Shown here: in pieces, positions 27,201-35,399 of the stretch
Numbering within the stretch: position 1 is the first letter of the stretch
Layout: every line of letters begins with the position of its first letter
NCBI GenBank assembly: GCA_017551905.1
Contig: JAFZKK010000060.1
Coordinates: 1 to 35,400, forward strand
Length of the DNA stretch: 35,400 bases
Source of the DNA: Salinivirgaceae bacterium
GTDB lineage: Bacteria; Bacteroidota; Bacteroidia; Bacteroidales; SZUA-534
Direction of reading: 5' to 3'
Notes under the pieces: generated by a model
The model's input: only the letters and a program-made list of their open reading frames with translations
What the model was told of the DNA's origin: nothing
The model's database searches: none
Translations under genes and position numbers: made by a program

Positions 27201-27423
27201 ATGAGAAGACCAAAGCTTCAGCATCGTCTGGAACTTTCAAACTAAAATTACCATCAAAATCGGTAATTGTTCCCTGTGTAGTCCCTTTCAGAATCACATT
27301 GACGCCTGGCAATGGTTGGTTATCTTCCGAAGAGATAACTGTACCGCTCAAGCTCTTTTGTGCAAATAGTTGCTGTACGCCAAGAGACAACAAGCATACC
27401 AGCAACATCGTAAATTTCTTCAT
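24205..27423 (-). CDS. SusC-like TonB-dependent outer-membrane transporter
   Basis: A 1072-aa importer, the first gene of the operon. After the signal peptide (MKKFTMLLVCLLSLGVQQLF) come a carboxypeptidase-D-regulatory-like domain (about 24-105; SGTVISSEDNQPLPGVNVIL), the TonB box region MEEIVVTAMG, a plug domain (GRVAGVQVNSTSSDPG, VVDGVPMDNTF, GSRAANGVIIINTKKGKKG), and a 22-strand-type barrel ending in NLSAKF. It has no STN domain, so it should not signal directly to an anti-sigma factor. It moves the substrate captured by the SusD partner into the periplasm with energy from TonB. The gene order SusC, SusD, Ig-like lipoprotein, lipoprotein matches, as I recall, the oligopeptide importer BT2264-BT2261 of Bacteroides thetaiotaomicron. 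Confidence 0.95.
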   Translation of the reverse strand: MKKFTMLLVCLLSLGVQQLFAQKSLSGTVISSEDNQPLPGVNVILKGTTQGTITDFDGNFSLKVPDDAEALVFSFMGMQTKEVPIGSTTTFNVTLDPESIGMEEIVVTAMGITRAEKTLGYAATTVKSDDIVTARSTNVANALSGRVAGVQVNSTSSDPGSVSNIVIRGFSSINGSNQPLYVVDGVPMDNTFTSGTGKNISTSGISNIASDNIESMTVLKGAAATALYGSRAANGVIIINTKKGKKGADKNFMVEYSGNVQARTVSVLPEFQNDFGQGWNGKQTYIENGSWGPHFDGSTQVYGPIWNNQQRIHEYSALEKNVKEFFEIGWSQNHNVALSAASEDNKFTYRLSYGYAGDDGIMPSDGDKYKRNVISMVSTFDEGRWFKLTSNLSFARTKTDAVGTYQGTSVIDGLYEFPRDISLVDLKDLSSAFNTPEAYFTPYGITNPYWALENNYLHIDGKQVFGKLQVDVTPIEALTLTYRYGFDYSDFDKKEGQPEIALNDALINEDYGYAPSNMNQSGYVYTRYSRKYELNHDIIVNFAKRYLDDKFDVNLNVGSNINERYFTRTTGQTDELGIATGFWQLSNGATKTTLTERQEKRRAVGLFGDVTFGWADMAYLEISARNDWSSTLPVDANSYFYSGATLSWIFTKVLPQNDALSFGKVRFAFGKTGNDTDPYRTSNKYEQGYADGYYGSNIARFPLNGRNAFVTSSTAGSTTLKPEMTKEIEFGVNLQFFKNRVGVDASFYNRTTDDQIFELPVDPACGYSAEVKNVGKVRNQGFEVLLTTTPVRTENLRWDVDFNFAVNKNKVLEMPEGLEGGRISIYDYAAGNDAVYMYAEKDAELGTFYTYMPKRTDDGKIIVDDHGSIVLEDEVKSTGKSINNKWTGGVTTSLTAYGITLSAALDIRYGGYMFSRTKNLMQFTGNGIETTYNGRNPFVVPNSVVELEDGTYAENTMPLYLANSSYQDYYDKSGWGQGGEAYLVDRTYAKLRNISLGYTLPAEWVAPIKLTDVTVSLFCNNVFTWTAKTNRYIDPETTTVNQESFGDLATQFGELYANPACRIFGLNLSAKF

Positions 27424-27467
27424 ACCTTGATGAAATTAAATTAAAGATTAGTTGCTATACCAATCGG

Positions 27468-27499
27468 CAAAGTAATACAAAAGCTAAGTTTTTTGCAAG
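27468..27499 (-). promoter_or_regulatory. Possible promoter of the SusC/SusD operon
   Basis: On the minus strand, CTTG (27496-27499), 20 bases, then TTACTTTG (27468-27475; seven of eight match TAnnTTTG). TAGCTTTTG lies slightly upstream as an alternative. The 108-base gap holds no gene. Confidence 0.35.
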
Positions 27500-27531
27500 T
27501 GTTTTTAAAAAATGCGTGTTTTTCGCAACTA

Positions 27532-29841
27532 TCACTCCACCACTTGCAGCTTGGCAAATTTCAAAAGGAGCTTCTTTTCGCCGGCTTTTGGGAAGAAGAT
27601 TATAGCCGCACGGCTATCCGCATCGCCGTCCATACGGAGCACCTTGCCCTGACCGAACACCGAGTGAAAAACCGTCACTCCCGGACGGATGCTGCTCACC
27701 GGCGACGGTGTGATATCGGCCGACTGACTTGATGGCTGACGAAGCTGCTGCAGACGCTGCTTGGCCGCAAACGAAGCGCCCGTCGGAATTTTAGTCTGCC
27801 CGAAAGAACCAAATGTGCGCTCGCCGGAACCGAAACTGCCTGAACTGAATGTGGGGCGCGATGAGAATTGTGATACCCCATGCGACAGATACTGTGGGTC
27901 GATGTCTTTGATAAAGCGGCTTGGAGTAACCGATTCATGCGCACCGCCATATTTTGAGCGGCTACGGCAGAACGACAATGTAGCCTGTTGCTTGGCGCGT
28001 GTGAGTGCCACATAAAACAAGCGGCGCTCCTCCTCAATCTCCTGTTGGCTATAAACCGACTTGCCAGACGGGAAAAGCCCCTCCTCCATTCCCACAACAT
28101 AAACAAACGGAAACTCAAGACCTTTGGCCGAGTGAATAGTCATAAGTGTAACGCTGTCAAGGCTTTCGGTCTTTTTGTTGTCTTGGTCGGTGATGAGCGC
28201 CACATTCTCAATAAAGCCGGCTATTGTAGGCGTGTTGCTTTCAGAAAAATTGGCTGACACGTAATCGTTTATGCCATTCAGCAACTCCTCGATGTTCTGC
28301 AATCGGCTCTGGTCCTCAACATCGCCCGAGTTGGCATACTCATTTTTAATTCCAACTTTATCTATTATGTTGCGAGCAAAATCATAAGCGTCAAGCGTGG
28401 CGGCTTGTGCGGCAAACTCCTCGATAATCTGCACAAAAGCGTTTATCTTGTTTATGGCCGCCGATTTCAAACCTGAAGGATTAACGTTCAGATTCTTGAC
28501 AATCTGCCACATACTGCAATTATTGGCTCGGGCTGTGTCCGAAATATGCGATATTGAAGTCTCGCCAATTCCACGAGCCGGATAATTTATTGCACGTTTC
28601 AGAGCCTCGTCGTCATCAGGGTTGACAATCAGGCGGAAATAGGCGATGACATCCTTAATCTCCTTGCGCTGATAGAACGACTGGCCGCCGTAGATGCGGT
28701 AAGGAAAATTACGTTTGCGCAGCGCCTCCTCAAACACGCGGCTTTGCGCGTTGGTTCGGTAGAGGATTGCAAAATCGTTATAATGCAGATGGTTTTCGTG
28801 CATATTCCTGAATATGTCAGCAACAACATTGTAGCTCTCCTCGATGTCGGTCATGGCCTCAATAACCTTGATTGGCGCGCCCTCATCGCCTTCCGAAAAG
28901 ACATCTTTCGGAATCTGATGCTGATTCTTCTTAATCAGGCTGTTAGCCGCCGAGACAATGGTCTGCGTCGAACGGTAGTTTTGCTCCAGCTTGAACAACT
29001 TGCAGTTTGGGTAATCGCTCTGGAAATTAAGTATATTCTCGATTTTGGCGCCACGGAACGAGTAGATGCTCTGCGCATCGTCGCCAACAACGCAGATGTT
29101 TTGGTGCAGCTGCGCCAACTTTTTGATTATCAGATATTGCGAAAAGTTAGTATCCTGATACTCATCGACCAAGATGTATTTGAATTTGGTCTGATACTTG
29201 TCCAAGACATCAGGATTGTCGCGGAAAAGAACGTTTGTGAAAAGTAGCAAATCGTCGAAATCCATTGCTGCGGCTTGCTTGCAGCGTATGGTGTAACGCT
29301 TATAGATTGTACCGATAAGCGGCATTTTGTTGGCGGCATCGGCAGCTTGCAACTCGCCATTGGCCAGATAAGCATCGCAAGTCACAAGGTTGTTTTTCGC
29401 CATCGATATGCGGCTCATTATATGATTCACCTTGTAAACATCGTCGGGCAGCCTCATCTCTTTGACTATTATCTCCTTCAGCACGCTTTTCGAGTCGGTT
29501 GTGTCGTATATAGTGTAGGTTGAAGGAAAGCCGAGCCGCTCACTCTCGATGCGCAGAATCTTGCTGAAGATGGAGTGGAAAGTGCCCATCACAAGGTCTT
29601 TGGCATTCTCGTCGCCGACAAGCGTGGCAATACGGTTCTGCATCTCACGCGCGGCTTTGTTGGTGAATGTCAGTGCAAGAATGTTCCACGGCTTGACGCC
29701 ATTGGCAAGCAAATGCGCAATGCGGTAGGTGAGCACTCGCGTCTTGCCCGAGCCGGCACCAGCCACAATCAGGCTTGGCCCGGTGGTAGCCTGCACGGCG
29801 GCACGCTGCACATCGTTGAGTTGGTCGAGATAGTTTTGCAT
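27532..29841 (-). CDS. pcrA: ATP-dependent DNA helicase, PcrA/UvrD type
   Basis: A 769-aa superfamily 1A 3'-5' helicase for DNA repair and for removing proteins or RNA polymerase from DNA. I chose the ATG at 29841 (MQNYLDQLNDVQRAAVQ) because helicases of this family begin a few residues before that QxxAV motif; the longer frame begins at a TTG. Motifs seen are GAGSGKT (Walker A, about 29-35), DEYQDTN (II), GDDAQSIYSFRGA (III), EQNYRSTQ (IV), TIHSAKGLEFPFVYVVGM (V) and FYVALTRAK (VI). The C-terminus (VFHSVFGQGKVL to the end) is the Tudor-like module that contacts RNA polymerase in PcrA. It is a single gene, divergent from the T9SS type B cargo gene. Confidence 0.95.
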   Translation of the reverse strand: MQNYLDQLNDVQRAAVQATTGPSLIVAGAGSGKTRVLTYRIAHLLANGVKPWNILALTFTNKAAREMQNRIATLVGDENAKDLVMGTFHSIFSKILRIESERLGFPSTYTIYDTTDSKSVLKEIIVKEMRLPDDVYKVNHIMSRISMAKNNLVTCDAYLANGELQAADAANKMPLIGTIYKRYTIRCKQAAAMDFDDLLLFTNVLFRDNPDVLDKYQTKFKYILVDEYQDTNFSQYLIIKKLAQLHQNICVVGDDAQSIYSFRGAKIENILNFQSDYPNCKLFKLEQNYRSTQTIVSAANSLIKKNQHQIPKDVFSEGDEGAPIKVIEAMTDIEESYNVVADIFRNMHENHLHYNDFAILYRTNAQSRVFEEALRKRNFPYRIYGGQSFYQRKEIKDVIAYFRLIVNPDDDEALKRAINYPARGIGETSISHISDTARANNCSMWQIVKNLNVNPSGLKSAAINKINAFVQIIEEFAAQAATLDAYDFARNIIDKVGIKNEYANSGDVEDQSRLQNIEELLNGINDYVSANFSESNTPTIAGFIENVALITDQDNKKTESLDSVTLMTIHSAKGLEFPFVYVVGMEEGLFPSGKSVYSQQEIEEERRLFYVALTRAKQQATLSFCRSRSKYGGAHESVTPSRFIKDIDPQYLSHGVSQFSSRPTFSSGSFGSGERTFGSFGQTKIPTGASFAAKQRLQQLRQPSSQSADITPSPVSSIRPGVTVFHSVFGQGKVLRMDGDADSRAAIIFFPKAGEKKLLLKFAKLQVVE

Positions 29842-29926
29842 TATATAATAGGTATCAGACAGCAACAAATTACGGCAAAAAAGTTGAGCAATCGGAAATG
29901 TCGGCTGACATAGTTTTTAACAAAAA

Positions 29927-29946
29927 GGCAAATCGAATCATTTGCC
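29927..29946. other. Perfect 7-bp inverted repeat in the divergent intergenic region
   Basis: GGCAAAT (29927-29933) and ATTTGCC (29940-29946) flank CGAATC. It lies between the start of the helicase gene and the divergent secreted-protein gene, with A-rich sequence on one side and T-rich on the other. It could be an operator or a terminator-like hairpin. No gene ends here, so an operator is at least as likely. Confidence 0.3.
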
Positions 29947-30003
29947 CTAATTTTTATAATATTGCAGACGATTTTGAGTTATAACTACCTACACATAATC
30001 AGA

Positions 30004-31386
30004 ATGAGCCGACATTTATTGCTAACTCTACTTTGCATCTGCATGCTGACAGGCAACAGCTTGGCTCAGATTTCAGCCGACGCAAACCGTGTCGACTCCA
30101 CAAAATACAGCACCGACAGCATTGCCAACGACCCGATATTCATCTACTACTCCGACCCGCGCGGCTTCAACACTTCGGGAACGCTGACTGCAACCGTACC
30201 CGACAGCACCAATCTGACTTTCAATTGGTATAAATACAACGAGCGCACATCGGCTTTCGACATAAAACTCAAAACCGAAACTGCCGACCGGCAATCGGTT
30301 CAGGAAGACTGCACGCAGGGCGGCTACAAAGTTGCCGTAAGCAATGCCTGCAACACTTGGGACACAGCGTTTTACGCATGGATTTTCCAAAACGAATTCA
30401 ATGTCAGCGGAATAAACGTGTACAACTCCACTTGCGAGATAATGGAGTTGCGCACAACAATGGCCTACGACGAGGAGTTTGAGTATTTTGACCGCGTCAG
30501 CGGCGAGAAACTGACTTTCTTCAACGAGAAAATCAACAATCTGAAATACCAATGGGAATCGACACCAAAAGGCGGCGACATACCGTCGGTGCGCAACCCG
30601 AGTTTCAAAGCCCCGACAAAACCAACCATCTACCGACTGAGCGTGAGCAACGCCTACGGCGAGACGCGCACCAAGAAACTTGAAATTGAGGAGGGCGACC
30701 ATAACGGCGACGGCAACCTCTACCTGAAAGCCGTGAAAGCCGCTTTTTCAGTATATCGCGATTATGTTCCTGAAAACGAAACTGATAGTTCAGGGCAAGC
30801 TCCGTTAGCTGTGCAATTTTCTGACAGTTCGGAAAACGCCACCGAATGGTGCTGGTATTTCTACAAACAACTCGACCGGCGCCGTTTTGAAGTTGACTCG
30901 CTGTTGTGCGATTCCGTCAATCTGCAAATACCTGAGCCTTTGATATATACAATGCCAAACCAGAAATACGGCTACGATGTGGCTCTGTGCGTGAAAGGCC
31001 CCGTATATATGCAGAATGGTGTGGAAAATCAATGCCACGACCGCCTGTTGAAAGAGGAATACATAAATGTCGATTCGTCGTTCATTGCCAAGAAATCGGA
31101 CATTCCGAACGCCTTCACACCCGGCGGCGCGAACCCGAAATTTGTTTTCCAAGATGAGTCGATGCCGCGCTCGATACGCTCGTTCAGCATAAAAATCTAC
31201 AACCGTTGGGGGCTTAAAATCTACAGCTACGAGGACAACAACGGCAGCTGGGACGGCTGGGATGGTGAGACAATCGGTTTTGGCGCGGCGCCCGCAGGCG
31301 TCTATTACTACACCATTGTTGCCGAGGGTTGGAACAACGAGACATTCCGCCGCAACGGCTATGTGCATCTGTTCCGACAAAAGTGA
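30004..31386 (+). CDS. Secreted protein with PKD-like domain and T9SS type B (gliding-motility) C-terminal domain
   Basis: A 460-aa protein. I chose the ATG at 30004 (MSRHLLLTLLCICMLTGN, cleavage after SLAQ), since the longer frame starts at a TTG and lacks a signal peptide at its end. Three beta domains follow: a first Ig-like part (about 30-130), a second with VRNPSFKAPTKPTIYRLSVS, and a PKD-like one (SGQAPLAVQFSDSSENATEW). The last 90 or so residues form the type B sorting domain: IPNAFTPGGANPKF, IKIYNRWGLKIYS, WDGWDGETIG, AGVYYYTIVAEG, ending VHLFRQK. It is exported by Sec and then by the type IX system. It is transcribed alone, divergent from the helicase. No enzymatic motif is seen; an adhesin-like or structural role is possible. 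Confidence 0.85.
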   Translation: MSRHLLLTLLCICMLTGNSLAQISADANRVDSTKYSTDSIANDPIFIYYSDPRGFNTSGTLTATVPDSTNLTFNWYKYNERTSAFDIKLKTETADRQSVQEDCTQGGYKVAVSNACNTWDTAFYAWIFQNEFNVSGINVYNSTCEIMELRTTMAYDEEFEYFDRVSGEKLTFFNEKINNLKYQWESTPKGGDIPSVRNPSFKAPTKPTIYRLSVSNAYGETRTKKLEIEEGDHNGDGNLYLKAVKAAFSVYRDYVPENETDSSGQAPLAVQFSDSSENATEWCWYFYKQLDRRRFEVDSLLCDSVNLQIPEPLIYTMPNQKYGYDVALCVKGPVYMQNGVENQCHDRLLKEEYINVDSSFIAKKSDIPNAFTPGGANPKFVFQDESMPRSIRSFSIKIYNRWGLKIYSYEDNNGSWDGWDGETIGFGAAPAGVYYYTIVAEGWNNETFRRNGYVHLFRQK

Positions 31387-31403
31387 TTCTTTGGGTAAAG
31401 TTG

Positions 31404-31443
31404 AACAGGTTTAAACGCTTCGCTGTTTAACAGGCTTAACGCT
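31404..31443. repeat. Short direct repeat with a hairpin in a convergent intergenic gap
   Basis: AACAGGTTTAAACGCT (31404-31419) recurs as AACAGGCTTAACGCT (31429-31443), and TTAAAC pairs with GTTTAA across GCTTCGCT. There is no run of T, so it is not a standard terminator. Both genes around it end here. Confidence 0.35.
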
Positions 31444-31477
31444 CCAAACTCAATCCTTCAATCAGTCAGTTATTCAA

Positions 31478-32131
31478 TCATTGTTGCACCATTCCATCCT
31501 GCATGGTTATAGTGCGGTCCGACATCTGCGCCAATCCCATATCGTGAGTTACAATCACAAAAGTCTGGTTGAATTTGTCGCGCAAGGCGAAAAACAGTTT
31601 GTGCAACTCTTCTTTGTTATGAGTGTCGAGGTTGCCCGAAGGCTCGTCGGCTAAAATAACCTCGGGGTTGTTGATGAGCGCCCGCGCCACAGCCACACGC
31701 TGTTGCTCACCGCCCGACATCTCCTTCGGTTTATGATTCAAGCGATGGCCAAGATTCAGAAACTCAAGAAGCTCACGCGCCCGCTCCTCGCAACGGCGAC
31801 GTGTGCTATTGTTAATCAAGGCCGGAATCATCACATTCTCAATGGCTGTAAACTCCGGCAGAAGCTGATGACTTTGGAAAACAAAACCAAGATTCTGATT
31901 GCGGAACTTCGAAATGTTACGCTCCGACAACGCCGTAACATCGGTGTTGCCAATAACCACGCGCCCACGGTCGGGACGCAGCAATGTGCCAATTATTTGC
32001 AACAGTGTTGTCTTTCCGGCACCGCTCTTGCCAACTATCGACACTATCTCGCCTTGTTTCACCTGCAGATTGATGCCTTTCAGCACCTCAACATCGCCAT
32101 ACGATTTGTGAATATCTGTAATCTCTATCAT
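31478..32131 (-). CDS. lolD: ABC-transporter ATPase, LolD type
   Basis: A 217-aa ATPase of the MacB/LolD family, which powers release of lipoproteins from the inner membrane for delivery to the outer membrane. I chose the ATG at 32131 ([20 protein letters not shown]); the longer frame runs back through a promoter and has no family match. Motifs are GKSGAGKTT (Walker A, about 34-42), [12 protein letters not shown] (Q-loop with the family-typical LLPEFTA), [14 protein letters not shown] (signature), [12 protein letters not shown] (Walker B) and THD (switch His). No LolC/E permease gene lies beside it, so its partner must be elsewhere. FtsE or MacB-type ATPases are the alternatives; LLPEFTA and SGGEQQR favour LolD. 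Confidence 0.88.
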   Translation of the reverse strand: MIEITDIHKSYGDVEVLKGINLQVKQGEIVSIVGKSGAGKTTLLQIIGTLLRPDRGRVVIGNTDVTALSERNISKFRNQNLGFVFQSHQLLPEFTAIENVMIPALINNSTRRRCEERARELLEFLNLGHRLNHKPKEMSGGEQQRVAVARALINNPEVILADEPSGNLDTHNKEELHKLFFALRDKFNQTFVIVTHDMGLAQMSDRTITMQDGMVQQ

Positions 32132-32149
32132 CGCCTTAAAATGAATGTG

Positions 32150-32180
32150 TAAAGATAAACAACGCCGACACAACAGCAAA
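32150..32180 (-). promoter_or_regulatory. Promoter of the lolD gene
   Basis: On the minus strand, TTTG (32177-32180, exact -33 box), 19 bases, then TATCTTTA (32150-32157, seven of eight of TAnnTTTG). It sits between the SecDF terminator and the lolD ATG and supports the shorter start. Confidence 0.6.
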
Positions 32181-32191
32181 CCAAGAGTGAT

Positions 32192-32227
32192 AAAAACAAA
32201 AAGGGCCGCTCTTGCGAACAGCCCTTT
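32192..32227 (-). terminator. Rho-independent terminator after secDF
   Basis: On the minus strand, AAAGGGC (32221-32227) pairs with GCCCTTT (32200-32206), followed by TTGTTTTTA. It lies 20 bases past the secDF stop and separates it from lolD. Confidence 0.85.
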
Positions 32228-32247
32228 CAAACTATTATATGTCTAAC

Positions 32248-35200
32248 CTATTTTGCAGCTTCTGCAGCCTTACGCTCTTTGCGCGAAAGAAGGTCGTAAG
32301 TGATTGGTGTTGCGACAAATATTGATGAGTAAGTACCAACTGCGATACCAATCAACATTGCGAAGATGAATCCGCGGATAACCTCGCCGCCGAAGATGAA
32401 GATGATAATCAACACAAGCAATGTTGTGATAGATGTGTTGATTGTACGAGCCAACGTGCTGTTGATAGCTGCGTTAATCAAATCCTTAAGCGAGTGCTTT
32501 GTCATAATGGTCTGATACTCACGGATACGGTCGAACACAACCACGGTGTCGTTGATTGAGTAACCAACCACCGTCAAGATTGCAGCGATGAACGACTGGT
32601 CAATCGACATTGAGAACGGCATGATGCTGTATGTCAGCGAGTAGATACCGAATACGAACAATGTATCGTGTGCCAATGCAACCAGACCGCCAAGACCGAA
32701 TTGCCATTTTTTGAATCGGAAGGCGATGTAGAGGAAGATGACGATGAGTGAGAACAACACAGCCCATGCAGCCGATGTCTTGATGTCCTCGGCTATTGTG
32801 GCGCCAACCTTCTCCGAACTCATACGGTAATCGTTCTTGAAATCCTCGAACGTTGTTCCTGCCGGAAGCATATTCTGCAATGCGATGTAGAATTTAACCT
32901 CAACAATATCGTCGACTGAAGGCTCGCCCTTGGTGTATTGTTTTGCCTCTGCAATATCGGCATCAGTAGCCACTGAACCAGCCTCGTACAGATATTTAGT
33001 AGTGATTTTCACTTGCTCGTTGCCACCATAGGTTTTAACCTCCGGAGTCTCGCCAATAACTTCGGCAATGGCGTTCTGCACGGCGATGGTGCTAACCGGT
33101 TTGTCGAAGCGAACCACGTAGGTGCGGCCACCAGTGAAGTCAACACCGAAGTCGAGACTACGAGTGCAGAGCGATATAACACCTGCAAGCAATACCACAC
33201 CCGAAATAATATAGCTGTATTTGCGGGCGCCAATGAAATTGATTTTTGTATTCTTGAAAGCGCGCGCTGTAAGAGGTGTCGCAAAAGAAGGAGTCTTCTC
33301 TTTGGCAAGCATGCGCTCGAAAATCAGACGTGTGATGAAGATTGAAGTGAACAACGATGCCAAAATACCGATGCCAAGAGTTACAGCGAAACCGTGGATT
33401 GGACCGTCGCCGAACTTACCAAGAACAAGAGCGGTAAGCAAAGTTGTGATGTTAGAGTCGAGGATTGCCGAGTAAGCGTTTGAGTAACCGTCTTTCACAG
33501 CTTGTTTGATACCCTTGCCCGTAGCAATCTCCTCTTTAATACGCTCGTAGATAAGCACGTTGGAGTCGACGGCCATACCAAGAGTAAGCACGATACCTGC
33601 AATACCTGACAATGTAAGAACAGCTCCCAACGAAGCAAGCACTCCGAAGATGAAGAACACGTTCAAGAACAATGCAACGTTAGCTGCCAAACCACCTGTA
33701 CGATAATACAGAAGCATGTAAACCAACACAATGATAAATGCAAGTATGAACGACCACATTCCTTTGTCGATTGACTCCTGACCAAGTGAAGGTCCAACGA
33801 TTGTCTCCTGTTCGATGCGAGCCGGTGCAGGCATCTTACCAGATTTCAAGATGTTGGCCAAGTCTTTTGCCTCAGTAACGGTGAAGTTACCGGTGATTGA
33901 CGAGCGGCCACCCTTGATTTCGCTTTGAACAACAGGATAGCTATATACATAGTTGTCGAGAACGATAGCGACACATTTGCCGATGTTCTCTTTGGTGATA
34001 CGAGCCCATTTGCGAGCACCCTCAGCGTTCATGCTCATCGAAACCTCCGATGAACCACGGCCTTGAGTGTACTCGTCAGAAGCGTCGGTAACAACGCTAC
34101 CCGAAAGAGCCGGCTGACCGTCACGGCTTGTAACCTTGATTGCAATAAGCTCGAAGATGTTGCCAGCCTCGTCGATTGACTTAACACCCCACAACAGACG
34201 AAGGTTGTGCGGGAACTCGGCTTTAACGCGCGGGTCGTTCAACATTGCGTTGACAGCGGCTGTATCTTTAAAGTGGCAGTAGCCGATAGCTGCGCCCTGC
34301 AACGGACGACCGTCTTGTGAGTAACGCGGTTGCAACAATGCGAACAACGGATAGTCTTTGGCTACATTTGTGCTTGTAGCGGCTGTTGTGTCGGCATCCT
34401 CTTGAAGTTTGTCAATCAATGAGTTCGACTCTTTATCCTCAGTTTGTTTTGCGGCCTCGGCCGGAGCTGCCTCAACATTTGTCGATTCAGCCTCTTTCAA
34501 ATCGTTGATTTCCTTGATTTTTGTATTTGCAGCATACAGATATTGCTGAACCTCAGTGTTGTCGAATGTCTCCCAGAACTCGAGGTTAGCTGTTCCTTGC
34601 AACAGTTTGCGGACGCGCTCCGAGTCTTTGATACCCGGCAACTCAACCAAGATGCGGCCAGTGTTACCCAAACGCTGAATGTTTGGCTGTGCAACACCGA
34701 AACGGTCGATACGGGTGCGGAGGATTTGGAACGAGTTGGCGATTGCGGCTTCCGTCTCATCACGCAAAACGTTCAGCACCTCAGCGTTGGTGGAGTTGAC
34801 ATTCACCTTGCCGCGCAAAACCGTTGTATTGAATATTGCGGCCAGCTCGGCGTTGGGGTCAATCTTCTCAAAGCATTGTCCGAACAGAGTGACAAAGTTT
34901 GTCTGACCGCCCTCGGCTTTCTGCATGTCCTTAGCCATTCTGATGGCCTGACGGAAAGTAGAGTCGGTACTATAGTTCGACAACGAATTGATGACATCGA
35001 CCACGCTCACCTCAAGAATGACGTTCATACCGCCCTTCAAATCAAGACCGAGGTTGATTTCACGTTCTTTACATTCACGATAAGTGAAATTCTTCAAGAA
35101 GAAGAAATTGTAAACCGGTTCACTTGACAATGAGTCCAAATAGTTGTTGTATTTGGTCAGATTCAAATTACCGTCAGCCTCTGTTGCTATGGCAGTGGCT

Positions 35201-35301
35201 TTCTTTTCTTCACGCGTTGTTACTACTGTAAAAAACAATTGATACAGGCACACTAAGACAAGTGCGATAGCAACAAACCTAATAGCTCCTTTATTCTGCA
35301 T
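32248..35301 (-). CDS. secDF: Fused protein-export membrane protein SecDF
   Basis: A 1017-aa inner-membrane protein that uses the proton gradient to pull Sec-exported proteins into the periplasm. The SecD half has NLGLDLKGGMNVILEV, TRIDRFGVAQPNIQRLG, LVELPGI and a six-helix region with GMAVDSNVLIYERIKEE. The SecF half starts near residue 690, with GVDFTGGRTYVVRFDKP, TVVGYSINDTVVVFDRIRE and TINTSITTLL. The fusion in one chain is usual in Bacteroidota. The periplasmic part carries an acidic, low-complexity insertion (about 255-315, rich in E, A and T). The ATG at 35301 opens MQNKGAIRFVAIALVLVCLY, the first membrane helix. It is a single-gene unit with a well-matched promoter and a terminator. 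Confidence 0.96.
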   Translation of the reverse strand: MQNKGAIRFVAIALVLVCLYQLFFTVVTTREEKKATAIATEADGNLNLTKYNNYLDSLSSEPVYNFFFLKNFTYRECKEREINLGLDLKGGMNVILEVSVVDVINSLSNYSTDSTFRQAIRMAKDMQKAEGGQTNFVTLFGQCFEKIDPNAELAAIFNTTVLRGKVNVNSTNAEVLNVLRDETEAAIANSFQILRTRIDRFGVAQPNIQRLGNTGRILVELPGIKDSERVRKLLQGTANLEFWETFDNTEVQQYLYAANTKIKEINDLKEAESTNVEAAPAEAAKQTEDKESNSLIDKLQEDADTTAATSTNVAKDYPLFALLQPRYSQDGRPLQGAAIGYCHFKDTAAVNAMLNDPRVKAEFPHNLRLLWGVKSIDEAGNIFELIAIKVTSRDGQPALSGSVVTDASDEYTQGRGSSEVSMSMNAEGARKWARITKENIGKCVAIVLDNYVYSYPVVQSEIKGGRSSITGNFTVTEAKDLANILKSGKMPAPARIEQETIVGPSLGQESIDKGMWSFILAFIIVLVYMLLYYRTGGLAANVALFLNVFFIFGVLASLGAVLTLSGIAGIVLTLGMAVDSNVLIYERIKEEIATGKGIKQAVKDGYSNAYSAILDSNITTLLTALVLGKFGDGPIHGFAVTLGIGILASLFTSIFITRLIFERMLAKEKTPSFATPLTARAFKNTKINFIGARKYSYIISGVVLLAGVISLCTRSLDFGVDFTGGRTYVVRFDKPVSTIAVQNAIAEVIGETPEVKTYGGNEQVKITTKYLYEAGSVATDADIAEAKQYTKGEPSVDDIVEVKFYIALQNMLPAGTTFEDFKNDYRMSSEKVGATIAEDIKTSAAWAVLFSLIVIFLYIAFRFKKWQFGLGGLVALAHDTLFVFGIYSLTYSIMPFSMSIDQSFIAAILTVVGYSINDTVVVFDRIREYQTIMTKHSLKDLINAAINSTLARTINTSITTLLVLIIIFIFGGEVIRGFIFAMLIGIAVGTYSSIFVATPITYDLLSRKERKAAEAAK

Positions 35302-35368
35302 TTTAAATTTAAAATTGAATTATTTGTTTTTCGTAATTAGCCCCTTTGCAGGGGGTGCAAAAAGCACG

Positions 35369-35399
35369 CAAATATATCGGTTTTTTAAAAAAAACGAAA
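35369..35399 (-). promoter_or_regulatory. Promoter of secDF, with a short leader hairpin
   Basis: On the minus strand, TTTC (35396-35399), 19 bases, then TATATTTGC (-7 box, 35369-35376, full match). The 5' UTR of about 60 nt contains the hairpin CCCC-TGCAAA-GGGG (35341-35354), followed by TAATTA. Confidence 0.6.

Noticed and set aside
30073..30702. 209-codon frame on the minus strand opposite the T9SS cargo gene
   Set aside because: It is a shadow of the plus-strand gene, whose sorting domain and signal peptide are clear. The frame at 30805-31380 is rejected for the same reason.
31387..31477. Terminator shared by the convergent cargo and lolD genes
   Set aside because: The hairpin there has A/T-rich arms and no run of T on either strand, so I list it only as a repeat.
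32132..32230. N-terminal extension of LolD with a hydrophobic stretch
   Set aside because: It would be translated across the secDF terminator and a well-matched promoter, and LolD proteins start at the [12 protein letters not shown] region.
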